This document shows positions 22,714 through 34,088 of a stretch of 64,000 nt of DNA, piece by piece. A model generated the notes under the pieces. That model was given only the letters and a program-made list of their open reading frames with translations, searched no databases and was not told where the DNA came from. The stretch's first letter is position 1; every line of letters begins with the position of its first letter. The position numbers and the translations under genes are program-made. Origin of the DNA: Euwallacea fornicatus. Its lineage: Eukaryota; Arthropoda; Insecta; Coleoptera; Curculionidae. The stretch covers positions 744,001-808,000 of the forward strand of contig NC_089563.1 in NCBI RefSeq assembly GCF_040115645.1, read 5' to 3'.

Positions 22714-23469
22714 TGACAACACCAACCTCTAATGGGCAATAGTGAGTTGAATTTTTTCGTCTTTGGTACATGGCACAGCAACACGCACCGGAGCAGAAGC
22801 ACGCAAGCACGAACTGCCGTCTATGCATAAGATAATTTCATAATGATTTAAATACTTAGACGTTTTCCTTCAGCTCAGTTAAGAACTTAATTCCTTATAA
22901 AATGGACGTTGAAACTGCATTTGCTGGTACCAAAACGTTCCTACCAGGAATATTCAATTTGACTGAATTGCCATAAAAAGGTGTCTGGGTTTTCCATTGG
23001 GAAGGTTTCAGATCGAAATACTTGAAAAACGAATAAATTTGTGCCTCTCAAATTTACAAGTGTGAATTAATCTAAATGGAGTCGAATGTTTAAATGGCAC
23101 GCATGTAGTACAAGTGTACAAGTATGTAGTTTTAAAACTCTGAAACTAATCGTAGGTTTACCATTATTGAGCTGACATGGAGGATTTCAGTCTATAATGC
23201 AAGTCACGCAGTTTAGTTTCGAGTATGGGTTATTATGGGGAAACAGCAATTTTCAAGTTTTATTTTATACATACATTCTAATGTTAAGCTTTAATCGCTG
23301 ACAGGGACAGTTATCTTTATCTTTATTTTATAGCGAAAAGGATGTTTTCCATCTGAGGAAATGCTAAGAGGAGTAGAATCGATTATACAAACTTTGATAT
23401 CTGTGTGCAATCAGGTAAAATAACGAGGAGGATATTGAACCATAAATCAACAAAATAATCGTTTGAATA
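22714..23469. other. Gene-free stretch
   Basis: No feature supported. Confidence 0.45.
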
Positions 23470-23639
23470 TTATTTACTTTCTTCGAACGGCGGTAAATAA
23501 TTTTGTTGATAAAGAATGTTGACTTCAATAAATGTGTTAAATTTCCGTATTACACCGGTGTCACAAATATAAATTTTATGTTTACCAAGTGCATGGAACC
23601 ACAGATATGACGAGGCGATGTTCTCGTTCGCTCCAAAGA

Positions 23640-23830
23640 AATGTTGAATTGTGCGTAGGGTACCGAGCAAAAGTAAAACGACTTTTGTTATATGCCTTAA
23701 ATTCACCCACAATATACTGTAGAAAATAAATCAATACAGGCCATTTCTGCTTGCCAAAGGTAGGGTAAAAACACACGATACTCACATCGTTATCTCCTTT
23801 TATTTTTATATTAATGTAATGGAACTTCGC
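23640..23830 (-). repeat. Repeat copy, inverted relative to the 25.6/27.4-kb copy
   Basis: On the minus strand this reads GGAGATAACGATGTGAGTAT, GTGTTTTTACCCTACC, TTTGGCAAGCAGAAATG, CTACAGTATATTGTGGGTGA and TTTAAGGCATATAAC. Each block has a close match at 25625-25709 continuing at 27341-27400. GTGAGT and TTTTCTACAG could be splice sites of a short intron of a small duplicated gene, but I recognise no protein. Confidence 0.6.
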
Positions 23831-24469
23831 GAAACAAAACTCGGGAGCACTTTCGGTAGATCTTCATTGTACTGATTTTGACATTCACCCCTTAATCGCT
23901 TACAAATTTAAAGAATGAATGATTTTCGACATCAAAGTAGCTGTTCGAAAGAGGACGCCGAGAGGCTATTTTAGTCCTGCATTGACACTGTGCATATCCT
24001 CTGTGTCTCGCTGTCTAACTTCCTGTTTTTACCTTCAAGGTATCTTCAGTACCAGTATGTGGGGGTCGGTATTCATAGGCGTACCAGGCAATTCACAGGG
24101 TAATCCATAGTTGGTAACTTTCTAACTCTTTAAACCGTGACGTTTTAAAAGAATGGCAAAATGAGAATTTTAGGGGAGTTGCAGCTGCACTGATTTTTTT
24201 TAGCCAATGGGTACGTACTTAGATTATTGTCTTGATAAGGGTGCAGGACAGAAAAGTTCTTTATGTAAGGGAACCCTTATAGGAAAATAATGGGTTCCCA
24301 ATGTGTGGTCATCCCAGGGCAGTCTACTAAGATAGCGTACTGCATAGGCGTAGCCTAAGGGCACATCACGTTAACTATAAAAAAATTGTTTTTGCACTGA
24401 GCCAAATTAAAGCATCTTTCAAAACTATAGATTTACTACGCAGAATATAATTATTTTGTTGAGCCTCCA

Positions 24470-25426
24470 CCACTTCAGATAAGCGTCAGACATCTCTTTG
24501 TCATAGACGAAATTAAATATCAAATGTGCTCTTTTAGGATCGACTTCTAGGCGTCTTCAATGGCAGCATGCTACTCGTCTGAATTACGAAACTTGTGGGT
24601 TTTGCAAGACCGATTTGTCTCCACCAATTCTCATGAGTTTTCGATGAGATTAAGGTCTGGACTCCGGTCTGGCCATTTGACAACATTCACGTTTTGATCT
24701 TCTAAAAACATCTTGACAATTCTGGCGGTCTGCTTCGGATTCATTGTCCTGTTGAAATCTTCATAGAAGTGGCATATTATACTTAGCATAATGTAGCACA
24801 TGGTCACTTAAAATACTTAAACGTTGATATCGATCTATAATCCCATTGATTCTTGCAATGGGACCCACACCTGCATTGGCTAAACATCTCCAGATCATCA
24901 CAGTTTCTCGTCATGCTTGATCCTGCCCAAAGTGCACTTTGGCTGGTATGTTTTGTCACGTGGATGCCTCGCCCAAATAGCACTATCAAAAGAATGCAAA
25001 TTAAACTTGATTTCGTCAGAGAACAACACTGTGTACCATTTCGTCGTTCCACAATAAATGCTCATTTCCAAATTCCATTCGGGCACGTCTATTTATTTTT
25101 TAGGTTTTTATTATGTTTTTTTAGAGATAAAAGGTTTTTTGGATGGCCTTCACGCTTCAAGTCCACAATCTTTTAAACGACACCGAATGGTATGCACAGA
25201 TATGTTTTTTTCCAGTTTTTAATTCACGTGTTATACCGATGGCTATTTTAAACGGTCGATTCTCAGATATATTTCGCATGCGAATATGCTCTCTGACACT
25301 TATTTTTTTCGTCTTTCCTGTTTTAACTGGATTCGTTGATGTTCCTCTTAACAGAAACCTCTTCGAAGTTCTTGAAACACGACTTTTATTCAAGTTTACT
25401 TCTTTTACGATGCTCATTTGCTTCAT
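24470..25426 (-). pseudogene. Tc1-like (DD34E) transposase relic
   Basis: Read on the minus strand. The frame opens with a helix-turn-helix-like N-terminus (VNLNKSRVSRTSKRF) and the linker VREHIRMRNISENRPF. It then shifts frame and shows LFSDEIKFNLHSFD (first catalytic Asp), INGIIDRYQ and FQQDN (second Asp). The NPIEN block with the third acidic residue is scrambled by frameshifts and a stop (ARPESRP then a stop). Motif order fits Tc1-like elements. Terminal repeats were not identified. It is inactive. Confidence 0.8.
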
Positions 25427-25624
25427 TCCGCTTTTGTATTTTTCAAATAATTAATCACTTCATACCTATTGACACGTTTTTTCCTCTTGGCATGTTGAAC
25501 GCTTAAACCCACCCACAGCACGTGCACTATCATACTCAAGCTTAAATAGACTGACTTTCGATGAAAATGATAACAGTCGTTTAATTTTTGCTTGGTGCAA
25601 AAACCATTTTTTTTGTTAACATAT

Positions 25625-25709
25625 AAAATTAAAAAAAGATAACGAAGCGAGTATTGTGTGTTTTTGCTCTACCTTTAGCCAGCAGAAATTACATGTGTTT
25701 TATACAATA
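25625..25709 (+). repeat. Repeat copy split by the DD41D-type element, left half
   Basis: Sequence from AAAAAAAGATAACGAAGCGA to TTTATACAATA matches the minus-strand repeat at 23640-23830 up to the TA target. The match resumes at 27341 beyond the transposon, so the related copy acts as an approximate empty site. Confidence 0.6.
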
Positions 25710-25931
25710 TACAGGGTGTTTCCTAACTACGTGTAAAAAATTTAAAGGCGTAATCCTCGACTGGTTTTGAGTCAAAAATGTCTAATAAACATATGTCCGC
25801 AAATGCCTTGTTTCCAAGATACAGGGTGTTGAAATGTGACAAGAAAAAGAGATCTTATTTCCAAAATGACTTAATTTGGGTGTTTGAATTTTAGAAAAGA
25901 CAATTTTTTGGGGGAATGCTTTAATGATTAA

Positions 25932-27014
25932 TCATAAGAATTCCTGAAAATGACCACTATTACTCATAATGCACGCTTCCATCCTTCTTGTTAATGATTG
26001 TCTCACTCTCTCGAAAACTCCTGGTGTGTTGCGCATCGTTTCACATCTGGTAATTATACGTTCCTGAAGTTGATCTAGAGTGTTTATTGGGACAGCATAG
26101 ACAAGTCTCTTCAGATCACCCCAAAAGTAGAAGTCCAGAGGATTACAATCCGGGGACCTTGCTGGCCACGACTGATTAGGCTCTGGAACACCTCTGCCTA
26201 TCCATTTATTTGGAAAAGTTGCATTTAAGTGCTCGCGGACGCGTAAAGAAAAATGTGCTGGCGCACCGTCATGCATAAACCACATTTGAAGCCTCTGTGC
26301 AATAAGTACTTCTTCCAGTAAAACTGATAAAGTATTTTGCAAAAAATTTAAATATGTTTCTCCATTAAGATGATGCGGCAAAAAGTAGGGTCCAATCAAA
26401 TAATCTCCAACTATACCGGCCCATACATTTAGAGAAAATTGATGTTGGAACCGCTCGTCCACAATTGAATGAGGATTTTCATCAGCCCAAATGTGATTAT
26501 TGTGGAAGTTGATAATTGCACTTCTGGAAAACGTCGCTTCATCTGTGAACAATACACGAGAAAGGAATTGTGGATCTAATGCAACTTTTTGTAGGATCAA
26601 TTGACTAAACTGATTACGTGGAAGATAATCTTGAGGTAACAAGGCTTGTACTCTTTGTAAGTGGTACGGGTAAAGTTGTTGCTCTTTTAAAACAGTCCAC
26701 ACTACTTTATGACTAATATTTAAAACGACAGCTATTTTACGAGTACTTGTTCCGGGGTTTTCTTCAATATGTCTTAAGATTTCTTCCTCCACTTCTGGTG
26801 TTCGACGTGTTATTGGCTTTCCTCCTCCTGGAGTTTTCATAAGAGATCCTGTATCACAAAGACGTTGAAAGAGGTTTTTAAAGGTTTGGTGGTTGGGAGC
26901 TTGGTGGTTTGGAAACCTTTCCATGTAAATGCGCCTCGCTGCCAAACACTTACCATCAGCAAGGCCGTAAACAAAAACCATATTGCCCATTTCTTGATTA
27001 GTGTAATTAGGCAT
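25932..27014 (-). CDS. DD41D-type (here DD44D) mariner-superfamily transposase, uninterrupted
   Basis: This DDE recombinase would act in the nucleus on the terminal repeats around it. I chose the ATG at 27014, which gives MPNYTNQEMGNMVFVYGL and 360 residues, a normal family length. The frame stays open upstream to 27152, but that leader is hydrophobic and unlike the family. An N-terminal DUF4817-like DNA-binding region (RRIYMERFPNHQAPN) is followed by TPEVEEEILRHIEENPGTS, TRKIAVVLNISHKVVW and YPYHLQRVQALLP. Catalytic residues, counted from ATG 27014, are D158 (LFTDEATFSR), D249 (FMHDGAPAHFS) and D294 (SPDCNPLDFYFWG). The gap between the last two is 44 residues, not 41, because of a three-residue insertion around VPEPNQSW. 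The C-terminus ends SGHFQEFL. It has no stop or frameshift, so activity is plausible but unproven. Confidence 0.9.
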   Translation of the reverse strand: MPNYTNQEMGNMVFVYGLADGKCLAARRIYMERFPNHQAPNHQTFKNLFQRLCDTGSLMKTPGGGKPITRRTPEVEEEILRHIEENPGTSTRKIAVVLNISHKVVWTVLKEQQLYPYHLQRVQALLPQDYLPRNQFSQLILQKVALDPQFLSRVLFTDEATFSRSAIINFHNNHIWADENPHSIVDERFQHQFSLNVWAGIVGDYLIGPYFLPHHLNGETYLNFLQNTLSVLLEEVLIAQRLQMWFMHDGAPAHFSLRVREHLNATFPNKWIGRGVPEPNQSWPARSPDCNPLDFYFWGDLKRLVYAVPINTLDQLQERIITRCETMRNTPGVFERVRQSLTRRMEACIMSNSGHFQEFL

Positions 27015-27221
27015 TTGAAAAATTTTCAAAACTGAGGTATAATCTGATTTTTCGGACGCAAAACTAAATTCTTTCACTTTAGAGAGTAAAACACCAAAAT
27101 AACACTGACTATCTTGTTTATAGTAGTGGAAGTAGCAAAAAAAAATTAACAATAAACAAGTTAGTAAATATCACCAAACCTTTAGAAACCTTTAAAACCT
27201 TTTTCAACGTCTTTCAGTCAA

Positions 27222-27338
27222 CACCCTGTATCTTGGAAACAAGACATTTGCGGACATATGTTTATTAGACATTTTTGACTCAAAATCAGTCGAGGATTGC
27301 GCCTTTAAACTTTTTACACGTAGTTAGGAAACACCCTG
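27222..27338. repeat. Terminal inverted repeat of the DD41D-type element (3' copy on the plus strand)
   Basis: Mirror of 25712-25830 with a handful of mismatches. It carries the inner CACCCTG (27222-27228) and the outer one (27332-27338). The transposase frame reads away from this end, so any promoter would lie here or just inside. Confidence 0.88.
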
Positions 27339-27340
27339 TA

Positions 27341-27420
27341 TTATGGAGGAGTTTAAGGCATATAACAAATGCTGCTTTACTTTTACTCGGTACTGTATCA
27401 GCTCAAGAAGGCACAATAGA
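27341..27420 (+). repeat. Repeat copy split by the DD41D-type element, right half
   Basis: TTTAAGGCATATAACAAATG and CTTTACTTTTACTCGGTAC match the inverse of 23640-23712. Similarity fades after a shared GCACAAT word. Both copies can be read as LRHIT...LLLLGT, but the reading frame has no recognisable domain. Confidence 0.55.
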
Positions 27421-27987
27421 CACAAATTTATTTATCAGGAATTCCTTTCCAAATGGGCGTACATTATTTATCCTTCACGGTAAATTGGAAGCAAAAAAAA
27501 ATAATTTAACCGAAACAGGATCATAATTGAACGATTTCAATTCAATACAAGAAGACTTTACCTCTTTAGCTATAACACTTCTTGTGCATCAGTAACATTG
27601 CTACTTTGGAAGAAATGTTAAGTTTATTAGTGACCTTTACCGGGGGGCTTCTGACAACCCTACTTTTTTTTGTTTGCCTATAATTCACAATTGATTTCTC
27701 TATCGTTGATACTTCTATAGAAGCAGTTGAATAAAGGGCCACTGACTTACACTTATGTATTTTAGCTGTAAAAAACTCCGAAAAATTTCGTTTTTTGAAA
27801 ACAATTTAGGTGTACTGATGGCTCATCTTTACAGCTCTATCATATGCTTCTTTAACTGTTTTCAGTAATTTTTTCTATATTAGAACATGTTATTTAAAAA
27901 AATAACCAAATGAAAAGACATTGGATTATGGCACTTATTTTGACTGAGAATATAATTTTAAATACTATATATTTTGAAAGATATATA
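27421..27987. other. Gene-free stretch
   Basis: No feature supported in this roughly 570-bp gap between two transposons. Confidence 0.45.
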
Positions 27988-27989
27988 TA

Positions 27990-29346
27990 CAGAGGGTTTG
28001 GTAACTCGATACATTCCTTTAATAGAGTGATAGAACATGAGGTAAGGACTAAATTTAATCCAACTTACCTTAGTACCAAAGTCGATAATAACAAAGATAC
28101 AGGGTGTCAAAGTTGAAAACATAAATCTTATTTTCTTTAATATATTGCGATTTCTTCTAGCTAATTTTGTAAAATTGAATATCCAGGGATTTTTTGCGGT
28201 GGAAAATTCAAATTTATTCACCATTTAGTTGTGTCTTCTAGAGGGCGCCACCTGCGACGATTAGGACCCCTTCAAACCGCTACAACTTTTTTGCGCTACC
28301 CCGTACGTCAGTTTGGACTGTGAAAAGAGATTTCCCTTTTCTTGTTAAAAAAGCTATACTTTATTGAAGTCGCTAGAAGCAACGGTTTCAGAGAAAACCG
28401 CACCTAAAATTAATGTAAAAATAATTTCAACATTAATTGAATTTCTATTAATATTATAGTCTTTAAAAGGACCGTTGTCTGTTTTCTGTGAAAGTACTAC
28501 TTACTTTATTCTAATTATTTAAGGTTTTGTTGAAACTGATGCCCTCTTTTTCTAATACACGCACGTGTCCGTTTTCTAATTTGTCCATGAGTTACTCTGG
28601 CCGAAAACATTTGTTTAAGAGCCACAACAGCTTCTTTAATACACTGTATTAATTATTCTCTTGTCTGTATTTCTTAAGCATAAACCAACTCTTTCATCTC
28701 ACACCATACGTGTAAATTGAGCGGGGTTAGATCTGGACTTCTTGCAGGCCATTGTATGGAGCTTCCTCGTTCGATCCACTGAATCGGAAACCTTTGATCC
28801 AGTAACTCTTACAGTTCGGCCATAATGAGCAGGGTACCTGTCATGTTGGAATATCATGTTCTGACGAACATTTAATGGCACATCTTCGAGTAGTGGTGCC
28901 AGATTATTAATAAGGAACTCCACCATTTAAAATATTTGGCAGGAAATGAGGTCCGATTACCATATTGTTTATGACACCAATCCAGACATTGACGTTGAAC
29001 TTAGTTTGATAGTTATGATTTTTAGTTAAACGTGAATTTTGTTCAGCTCGGTAATGAGCATTGTGGAAGTCAGTTATACCCTCTCTATCTATCTAGAAGA
29101 TGTAACTAAATGGTGTCAATAAATTTGAATTTCTCATCCCAAAAAACATCTGGATACATAATTTTACAAAATTAGCTGGAAGAAATTGCAAGATATTAAA
29201 GGAAATATGATTTATTTTTTCAACTTTGACACCCTGTGTCTTTGTTATTATCGACTTTGGTATTAAGGTAAATTGAGTTAATAATAGTCCTTAGCTCATG
29301 CTTTATTACTCCCTTAAAGGAATGTATCAAGTTACCAAACACCCTG
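27990..29346 (-). mobile_element. Half-deleted DD41D-type element
   Basis: A 1357-bp element with TA at 27988-27989 and 29347-29348. The inverted ends (CAGAGGGTTTGGTAACTCGA against its mirror TACCAAACACCCTG) extend about 130 bp. The end motif recurs exactly 110 bp inside each end: 27990 and 28100 on the left, 29230-29236 and 29340-29346 on the right. It encodes only the central and C-terminal part of a transposase on the minus strand (28519-29095). Confidence 0.88.
28519..29095 (-). pseudogene. DD41D-type transposase, catalytic and C-terminal part only
   Basis: The minus strand starts just after the expected first-Asp block with REGITDFHNAHYRAEQN. It continues with NVNVWIGVINNMVIGPHFLP, FLINNLAPLLEDVPLNVRQN, FQHDRYPAHYGRTV (second Asp), then a stop and frameshifts. 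A third-residue block WPARSPDLTPLNL follows, in which the third catalytic Asp is replaced by Asn. The spacing to that position is 41 by my count. The C-terminal basic region (RIRKRTRACIRKRGHQFQQN) ends at 28519. The N-terminal DNA-binding region is absent. It is inactive. Confidence 0.85.
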
Positions 29347-29348
29347 TA

Positions 29349-29803
29349 TATGATATTTTGAAGATCTTTTTAAGGTATTTCCGTGAGTGGGACCGTAGGG
29401 GATCTAACAACAATTTTCAAGGATGCAATAAAGAATAGTCAGAGCAGAAGCCACAGGTATAAATTTCCCATCATTTTATATGTTTTAAAAATTAGAAATC
29501 ACGTACTTTACTCAATATTTTGAAATAATATTAAGTATCGTAAGTTCACAATTTAAAAGTCAAAAAATGGTCAATTTCATAGTAGTTACATACCGACATA
29601 TTACTACAACACTTTAAATCACTTGACGTGAAGTGAACAAAATGATTTTTTTCCAGCGGCTCGCTTTTTCTATATTTACCAGATATTTCCTCCTCATAAT
29701 TCTTCTATTTCAAAATCTGTAAATTACTGACTTTACAATATCATTTTACCACTACTGAATCAGCTGGCATTAGCCTTTACACACACAAGCTCAGATATAT
29801 TGA
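29349..29803. other. Gene-free stretch
   Basis: No feature supported in this short interval. Confidence 0.45.
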
Positions 29804-31421
29804 AGTTAAACCAACCATAAAATACAAAGTTTTTTTTTAATATTAAACACACTATAATAAATACAGAAATAAAACCAAGCACAATTTATTTTGTTATTAT
29901 TTGTTAACACGTTAGGGCTAAATTTGACAAATATACAGCTATTTTTAAATATTAAAAATAAAAACATTAAATTTATACTGGCGCACTTGAACCATATTTT
30001 AACTGAAATTAAATTATTGTTTATCGTTGAGTGTACCTTCTTTTTTGTTTTAAAACTTTATCAATGCGACGTGGTACGATTTGTACAAGATTTTGGCAAT
30101 TCTCTGGAGTAAAAGCATTCCATATTTCCTTGATTTTGTTTTTAATTCTGGCAAACACCTGACAGTTTGTAAGGCATTTTTCATGCTGTGCCAGAGTGTT
30201 TTAATTGGAAGCAGGCCCGGACTTCTAGAAGGCCCTTCTAGCGAAGGAATATATATTGCGGTTTCGACACCGAGTTTTAACAATTCGGGCTGGATGAAAA
30301 GAAGTGCGATTTTGTTAAAGCATCTTTTCTTTGTATCTGTTCAGTTGATGACAACAATTCCAGTTCCAAAATGCCTAAGTATTTACTAGCGTTTACTGTA
30401 GCATAAATGAAACGAAGACGCCCAACACCTTAAGACGACATACAGTCCCAGACCATCGCCGATGCGGCGAACCAAAGTTTTTTTCTGAAACAATCATCAA
30501 GGTATTTCTCTCCAGGCTACCTAGTGATTCTACTCCGTGGATCACCCACATTTAACTCAAAATTCGAGTCATCACTCCATATGCCCGAACTTCATTGATT
30601 TTTAGTCGAGTTTATTCCATTTTTAAGCCAAGTCAAGCCTAAGTCAATTTGTTTTTGAGTTAAAAATGGTTCTTGCTTGGCATTTAAAAATAAAGCATTG
30701 ATTGAAGTAACAAGTAACGTTGTTTTAAAATAACATTTATCTTACGAAAACCGTATAGCAATTTCTTTACGTGGCGTAAGCAAGTATCCTTAGATATGGT
30801 TCCTCTGATAGCTTCGAACCATTTTGAAGCTGGCTCCCTTACTGAAGCACGCCCGCCTTTTTAAATAATACATCGTAAACTGCGATGATCTCCTTCAGTA
30901 TTTTTTGTATTCCGTGTTTTTCTCAGGTTCCTTTCCTTGTTGATGTTTTTTTTTCTAAATTTAATAATATTTCAAATTGAGCTTTGGGGCACAATCGGCG
31001 TTCAGACATTCCATTTTTATGCCCCGAAACGATAGCTTGCCGCAAATCTTGCGAAATGGCCTTATCACAAACTATTTTTGCACAGAAATAATATTACATC
31101 TGAATGAAACGTTCACAATTATGGTTGGTTTGGAAGCTTGTTCTGTACAACAATGTCTCCAAGTAAAAGATTATTTGGGTCAAAATGAATTTTTTGTTCG
31201 TCAACCGCCACTTTCGGTCAAAGTTAAGTGCGTCACGATAAATTTTAGGTTTTCGTTTTTTATACTTCAAAATAATTGTACATTTCTTAAAAAGTTAGCC
31301 CTAACCTGTTAACAAATAACAGGAAAGTAAAGTATGCTTGGTTTTGTTTCTCCATTTATTATAGTTTGTTTAATATTTAAATCTAAAAAAAATTAACTAA
31401 GTATTTTGTGGTTGGTCCAAC
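29804..31421 (-). mobile_element. Tc1-like element with about 95-bp inverted ends
   Basis: GTTAAACCAACCATAAAATAC (about 29804) is mirrored by GTATTTTGTGGTTGGTCCAAC ending at 31421. The match continues through AATATTAAACA, ACTATAATAAAT and AACAAAACCAAGCA. The 1.6-kb length and the Tc1-type transposase relic inside support the call. Confidence 0.8.
30030..31010 (-). pseudogene. Tc1-like (DD34E) transposase relic
   Basis: On the minus strand the frame opens with MSERRLCPKAQFEILLNLE near 31010 and quickly degenerates. Recognisable later pieces are VGRLRFIYATVNASKYLGIL (the typical Tc1 VNA/YLxIL block) and LLSSTEQIQRKDALTKSHFF. The tail PSRSPGLLPIKTLWHSMKNA carries the NPIENLW-type third-residue motif, with N and E mutated. 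The C-terminus LKTKSRKYGMLL follows. There are many stops and frameshifts. Confidence 0.75.
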
Positions 31422-33235
31422 GTCGACGCGTCTGGACTAGTGAATCTCTAAATTTTTGTTTTTTTCGAACCGGAGCTGGCGAGACGAACACCTACATACT
31501 AATGAATTTTGGCGAACGAGTCAAGTCACTAATTGAATTGTAGATTGATCAGAAGGATAATGTGACAGAGAAATTAAGAGTGTGGCTGAGCTTCATAGGA
31601 CACTTTTAGAATCGCAAAAGCACAAAAAACGAAACATAAAACACGGATCGAACCATTCCGATTCATCTCGAGGAGACATTTCCTTCTTATATATCTTTTT
31701 CTGCAACATCTGCAATATTTGCAATTCTTATGTTATGGCTCCTCAGTACACGTCTTCCTTCACGGCCCAATTTCCACCTTTTATTTAGACATTCAATTAA
31801 ATCCTTAAATGCAACATTATAACTGAATGTCAGCACACTCTTAACCATCAGGTCAACGGCACTAACTTTACATTACCCGCTGATTCATTTATATTCGAAA
31901 ATCGGGTTGGCTAATCACATAATGAGTTACCAAATTGGACATAGCAAGCAATAAGTAGGAATAATTGGATAAATTTATTATGCGTTTCTTTTATGGTCTG
32001 TGTATTGCATCTTTAAATGTTCAAATATAATTAGTGAAGAAAGCAGGAATTGTTCGAAAATTCCTTCGGAAGGTACGACTAGAATTTTAAATATTATTTG
32101 TATAAAGTGGACCTATTTGATCTAATAAATACTCGTTAGTATTCTAAAAGGCTGTAACGTATACGTCTGAACACCTAGGCCTTGAATCAATCCGCTTCAA
32201 AGCTATATAATTTGTGTTCGAAATTGATGGTGGCTCAGCTACCGAGAAATATTCAATTTGTGGGAAGTCGCGAAAATATATCTCATTAATTTTCTGATTT
32301 GGTGTTGTGATTTTTCGTCATTTCAGCCTACACAGGAAAAGAAATCTTGACCCATAACTTAACCGTTGGTTACATGGCACCATGTAATAATGTGCATAAA
32401 TCGCATTCAAAATAACTCAAAACTGCCCTAAGCACTGCTACTGTGTAATTGCGATTCAATACGGCCATGTATAAAACATACCTTGGGACTAATTATTAAG
32501 GCGAATTATTGTTGGTTACAACGAAGGATCACTAAGCAAGTGCCAGTTATGCGTATTTAACGTCATCGGTTATTAATAATTTATCCGAAGTTTTTATTAC
32601 GGAGTTTGGGAAAAGTTATGAGGTTGAGTGAAGTTCAGTGAATTTTCGGCATTGATGCGCTTTTTTGGCTCGACGTTTTTGATCCGTCAAATCAATTTGA
32701 GTTCAACGCAAGAAAAATTTTAGAACAACTCTGTAGCCGCAGCTGATATTTTGTTGGATACTAAAATGTGAAGGTCTCTAGTGCACCGACGACTTGTTTC
32801 ACATTTTTTATACATAGCTTTCAAAAGCACTTGTTCAATATGTTGATGAGCGAAGTCGAAAGCAATTGCCAACTGTAGCAGACCCCCGATAACGTAAACA
32901 CCAAATTCGTACTATAGAATCGAGCAGAACGCGCGGTAACGTGAACAATGCGTACGCTCGACGATGCAAAGAGATTTGAGCGATACACAAAATAAAGCCG
33001 TCGATAATAAGAAAAGCAAAAAATTCACGTTTATAAAAAAATTTTAATATCTCTGTTGACTTTGACCGTTTAAAAACTTCATGAATGACTAACAATGCAC
33101 TCCTGAACTGGTTCAACAAGTGCTTAACCCCTTAAGTATGACAATGAATTTGTAATCACAAAGGTTCTGTATGTCGCTAATATGAGGATTATTTAATTTG
33201 GAGGTAAAAAAAGTGCGTAAAAAATGTATTTAATA
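31422..33235. other. Gene-free stretch of 1.8 kb
   Basis: No transposon ends or exons recognised. The minus-strand open frame at 32835-33119 lacks any domain or splice support. Confidence 0.45.
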
Positions 33236-33939
33236 CACAGAAGCTTCCAACAAAAGCGTTGTTACTATTAGATAATGCACCAAGTCATCCCTCAGAGAAA
33301 AATAGGGAGCGGGCAAGGGTCAATTTTTCTCATGTACATACCTCCCAACGTACCTCCATTAATTTAACCCACGGACCAGAACGCACCAAACTAGACTACC
33401 GAAAATTTCTATTTTCGTCTGTCATGTCAAAGGATCCTGAAAACATGTCTGAGGCTTCAAAACAGCAAACATTTCGAGAAACTGTTTTAAATTTGCGTAT
33501 TGCCTGGAATGCAATTAATCAGCAAACTATGGAAAAATGTTGGAACAATCTCTTTTGCACCAATGATTAAAACGAAGATGATTATCCCTTTAGCGTAATT
33601 AGGGAACAATTGCGATCCCATACTGATGTTCTTGATTTATTGAAAATACTGAGGCCCAACATCGTTTGCACTCCAGCTGATATTAATTTATGGAACGAAG
33701 GTAAGCAGACGAATGATGTTAATAAGGAGGAACATATGGACAGTGAGGACGATGAGGACGTTCCCGTGGAAATCAGAAGTGTAGTGGCTGACACGCAAGC
33801 TGTATAGATCTTTAATCAAGTTTTAGATTGGGCTGAAGGAAAAAAAGTATCATACACGCACGTTTTATCCTTGGTGAATTACGGGCGCAGGCATTGGGAT
33901 CAAAACCTAAACGGCAATTTGGGCAGACTAAAATTGTAG
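33236..33939 (+). pseudogene. jerky/Tigger-like (pogo superfamily) transposase, C-terminal part
   Basis: The segment starts abruptly with KALLLLDNAPSHPSEKNRE, the second-Asp block of DDE_1 transposases. It then shows YRRKFLFS-like (YRKFLFSSVMSKD), the helix LRIAWNAINQQTMEKCWNNL, a stop after FCTND, and a frame-shifted acidic tail (HMDSEDDEDVPVEIRSVV). It ends KLGR-like (GNLGRLKL) at 33939. The N-terminal two-thirds and the metal-binding DQG-type block are absent. No terminal repeats were found. It resembles jerky-type domesticated or Tigger proteins, but the stops make it a relic. Confidence 0.75.
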
Positions 33940-34088
33940 ATTATTTTTCTTCTAAATAAAAGATGCTTATCGCTATTAGAATATTTATTTATTTTGATGG
34001 TAAGAAATTAAATAGGCGAATGACGAGCCTATTCTAGGATAAAAACTTCATAAAAAGGCATGTCCTGAATTGCTTCCATTTTGATTTA

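Larger units (their letters stand above)
25712..27338 (-). mobile_element. Apparently complete DD41D-type transposon
   Basis: A 1627-bp element between TA dinucleotides (25710-25711 and 27339-27340). It has terminal inverted repeats of about 120 bp that match closely, from CAGGGTGTTTCCTAACTACG through GACATTTTTGACTC and CATATGTCCGCAAATG. Each terminal repeat holds the end motif twice, 110 bp apart (25712 and 25822; mirror copies 27222 and 27332). Between the repeats lies an uninterrupted transposase frame on the minus strand. Clean ends, matching repeats and an open frame mark it as the youngest autonomous-type element in the window. Confidence 0.92.

Noticed and set aside
25143..25454. 103-residue plus-strand open frame with hydrophobic stretches
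   Set aside because: It is antisense to the N-terminus of the Tc1 transposase relic on the minus strand.
32835..33119. 94-residue minus-strand open frame with hydrophobic segments
   Set aside because: Checked as a possible missing receptor exon; it does not resemble TM3-TM7 and lacks good splice sites.
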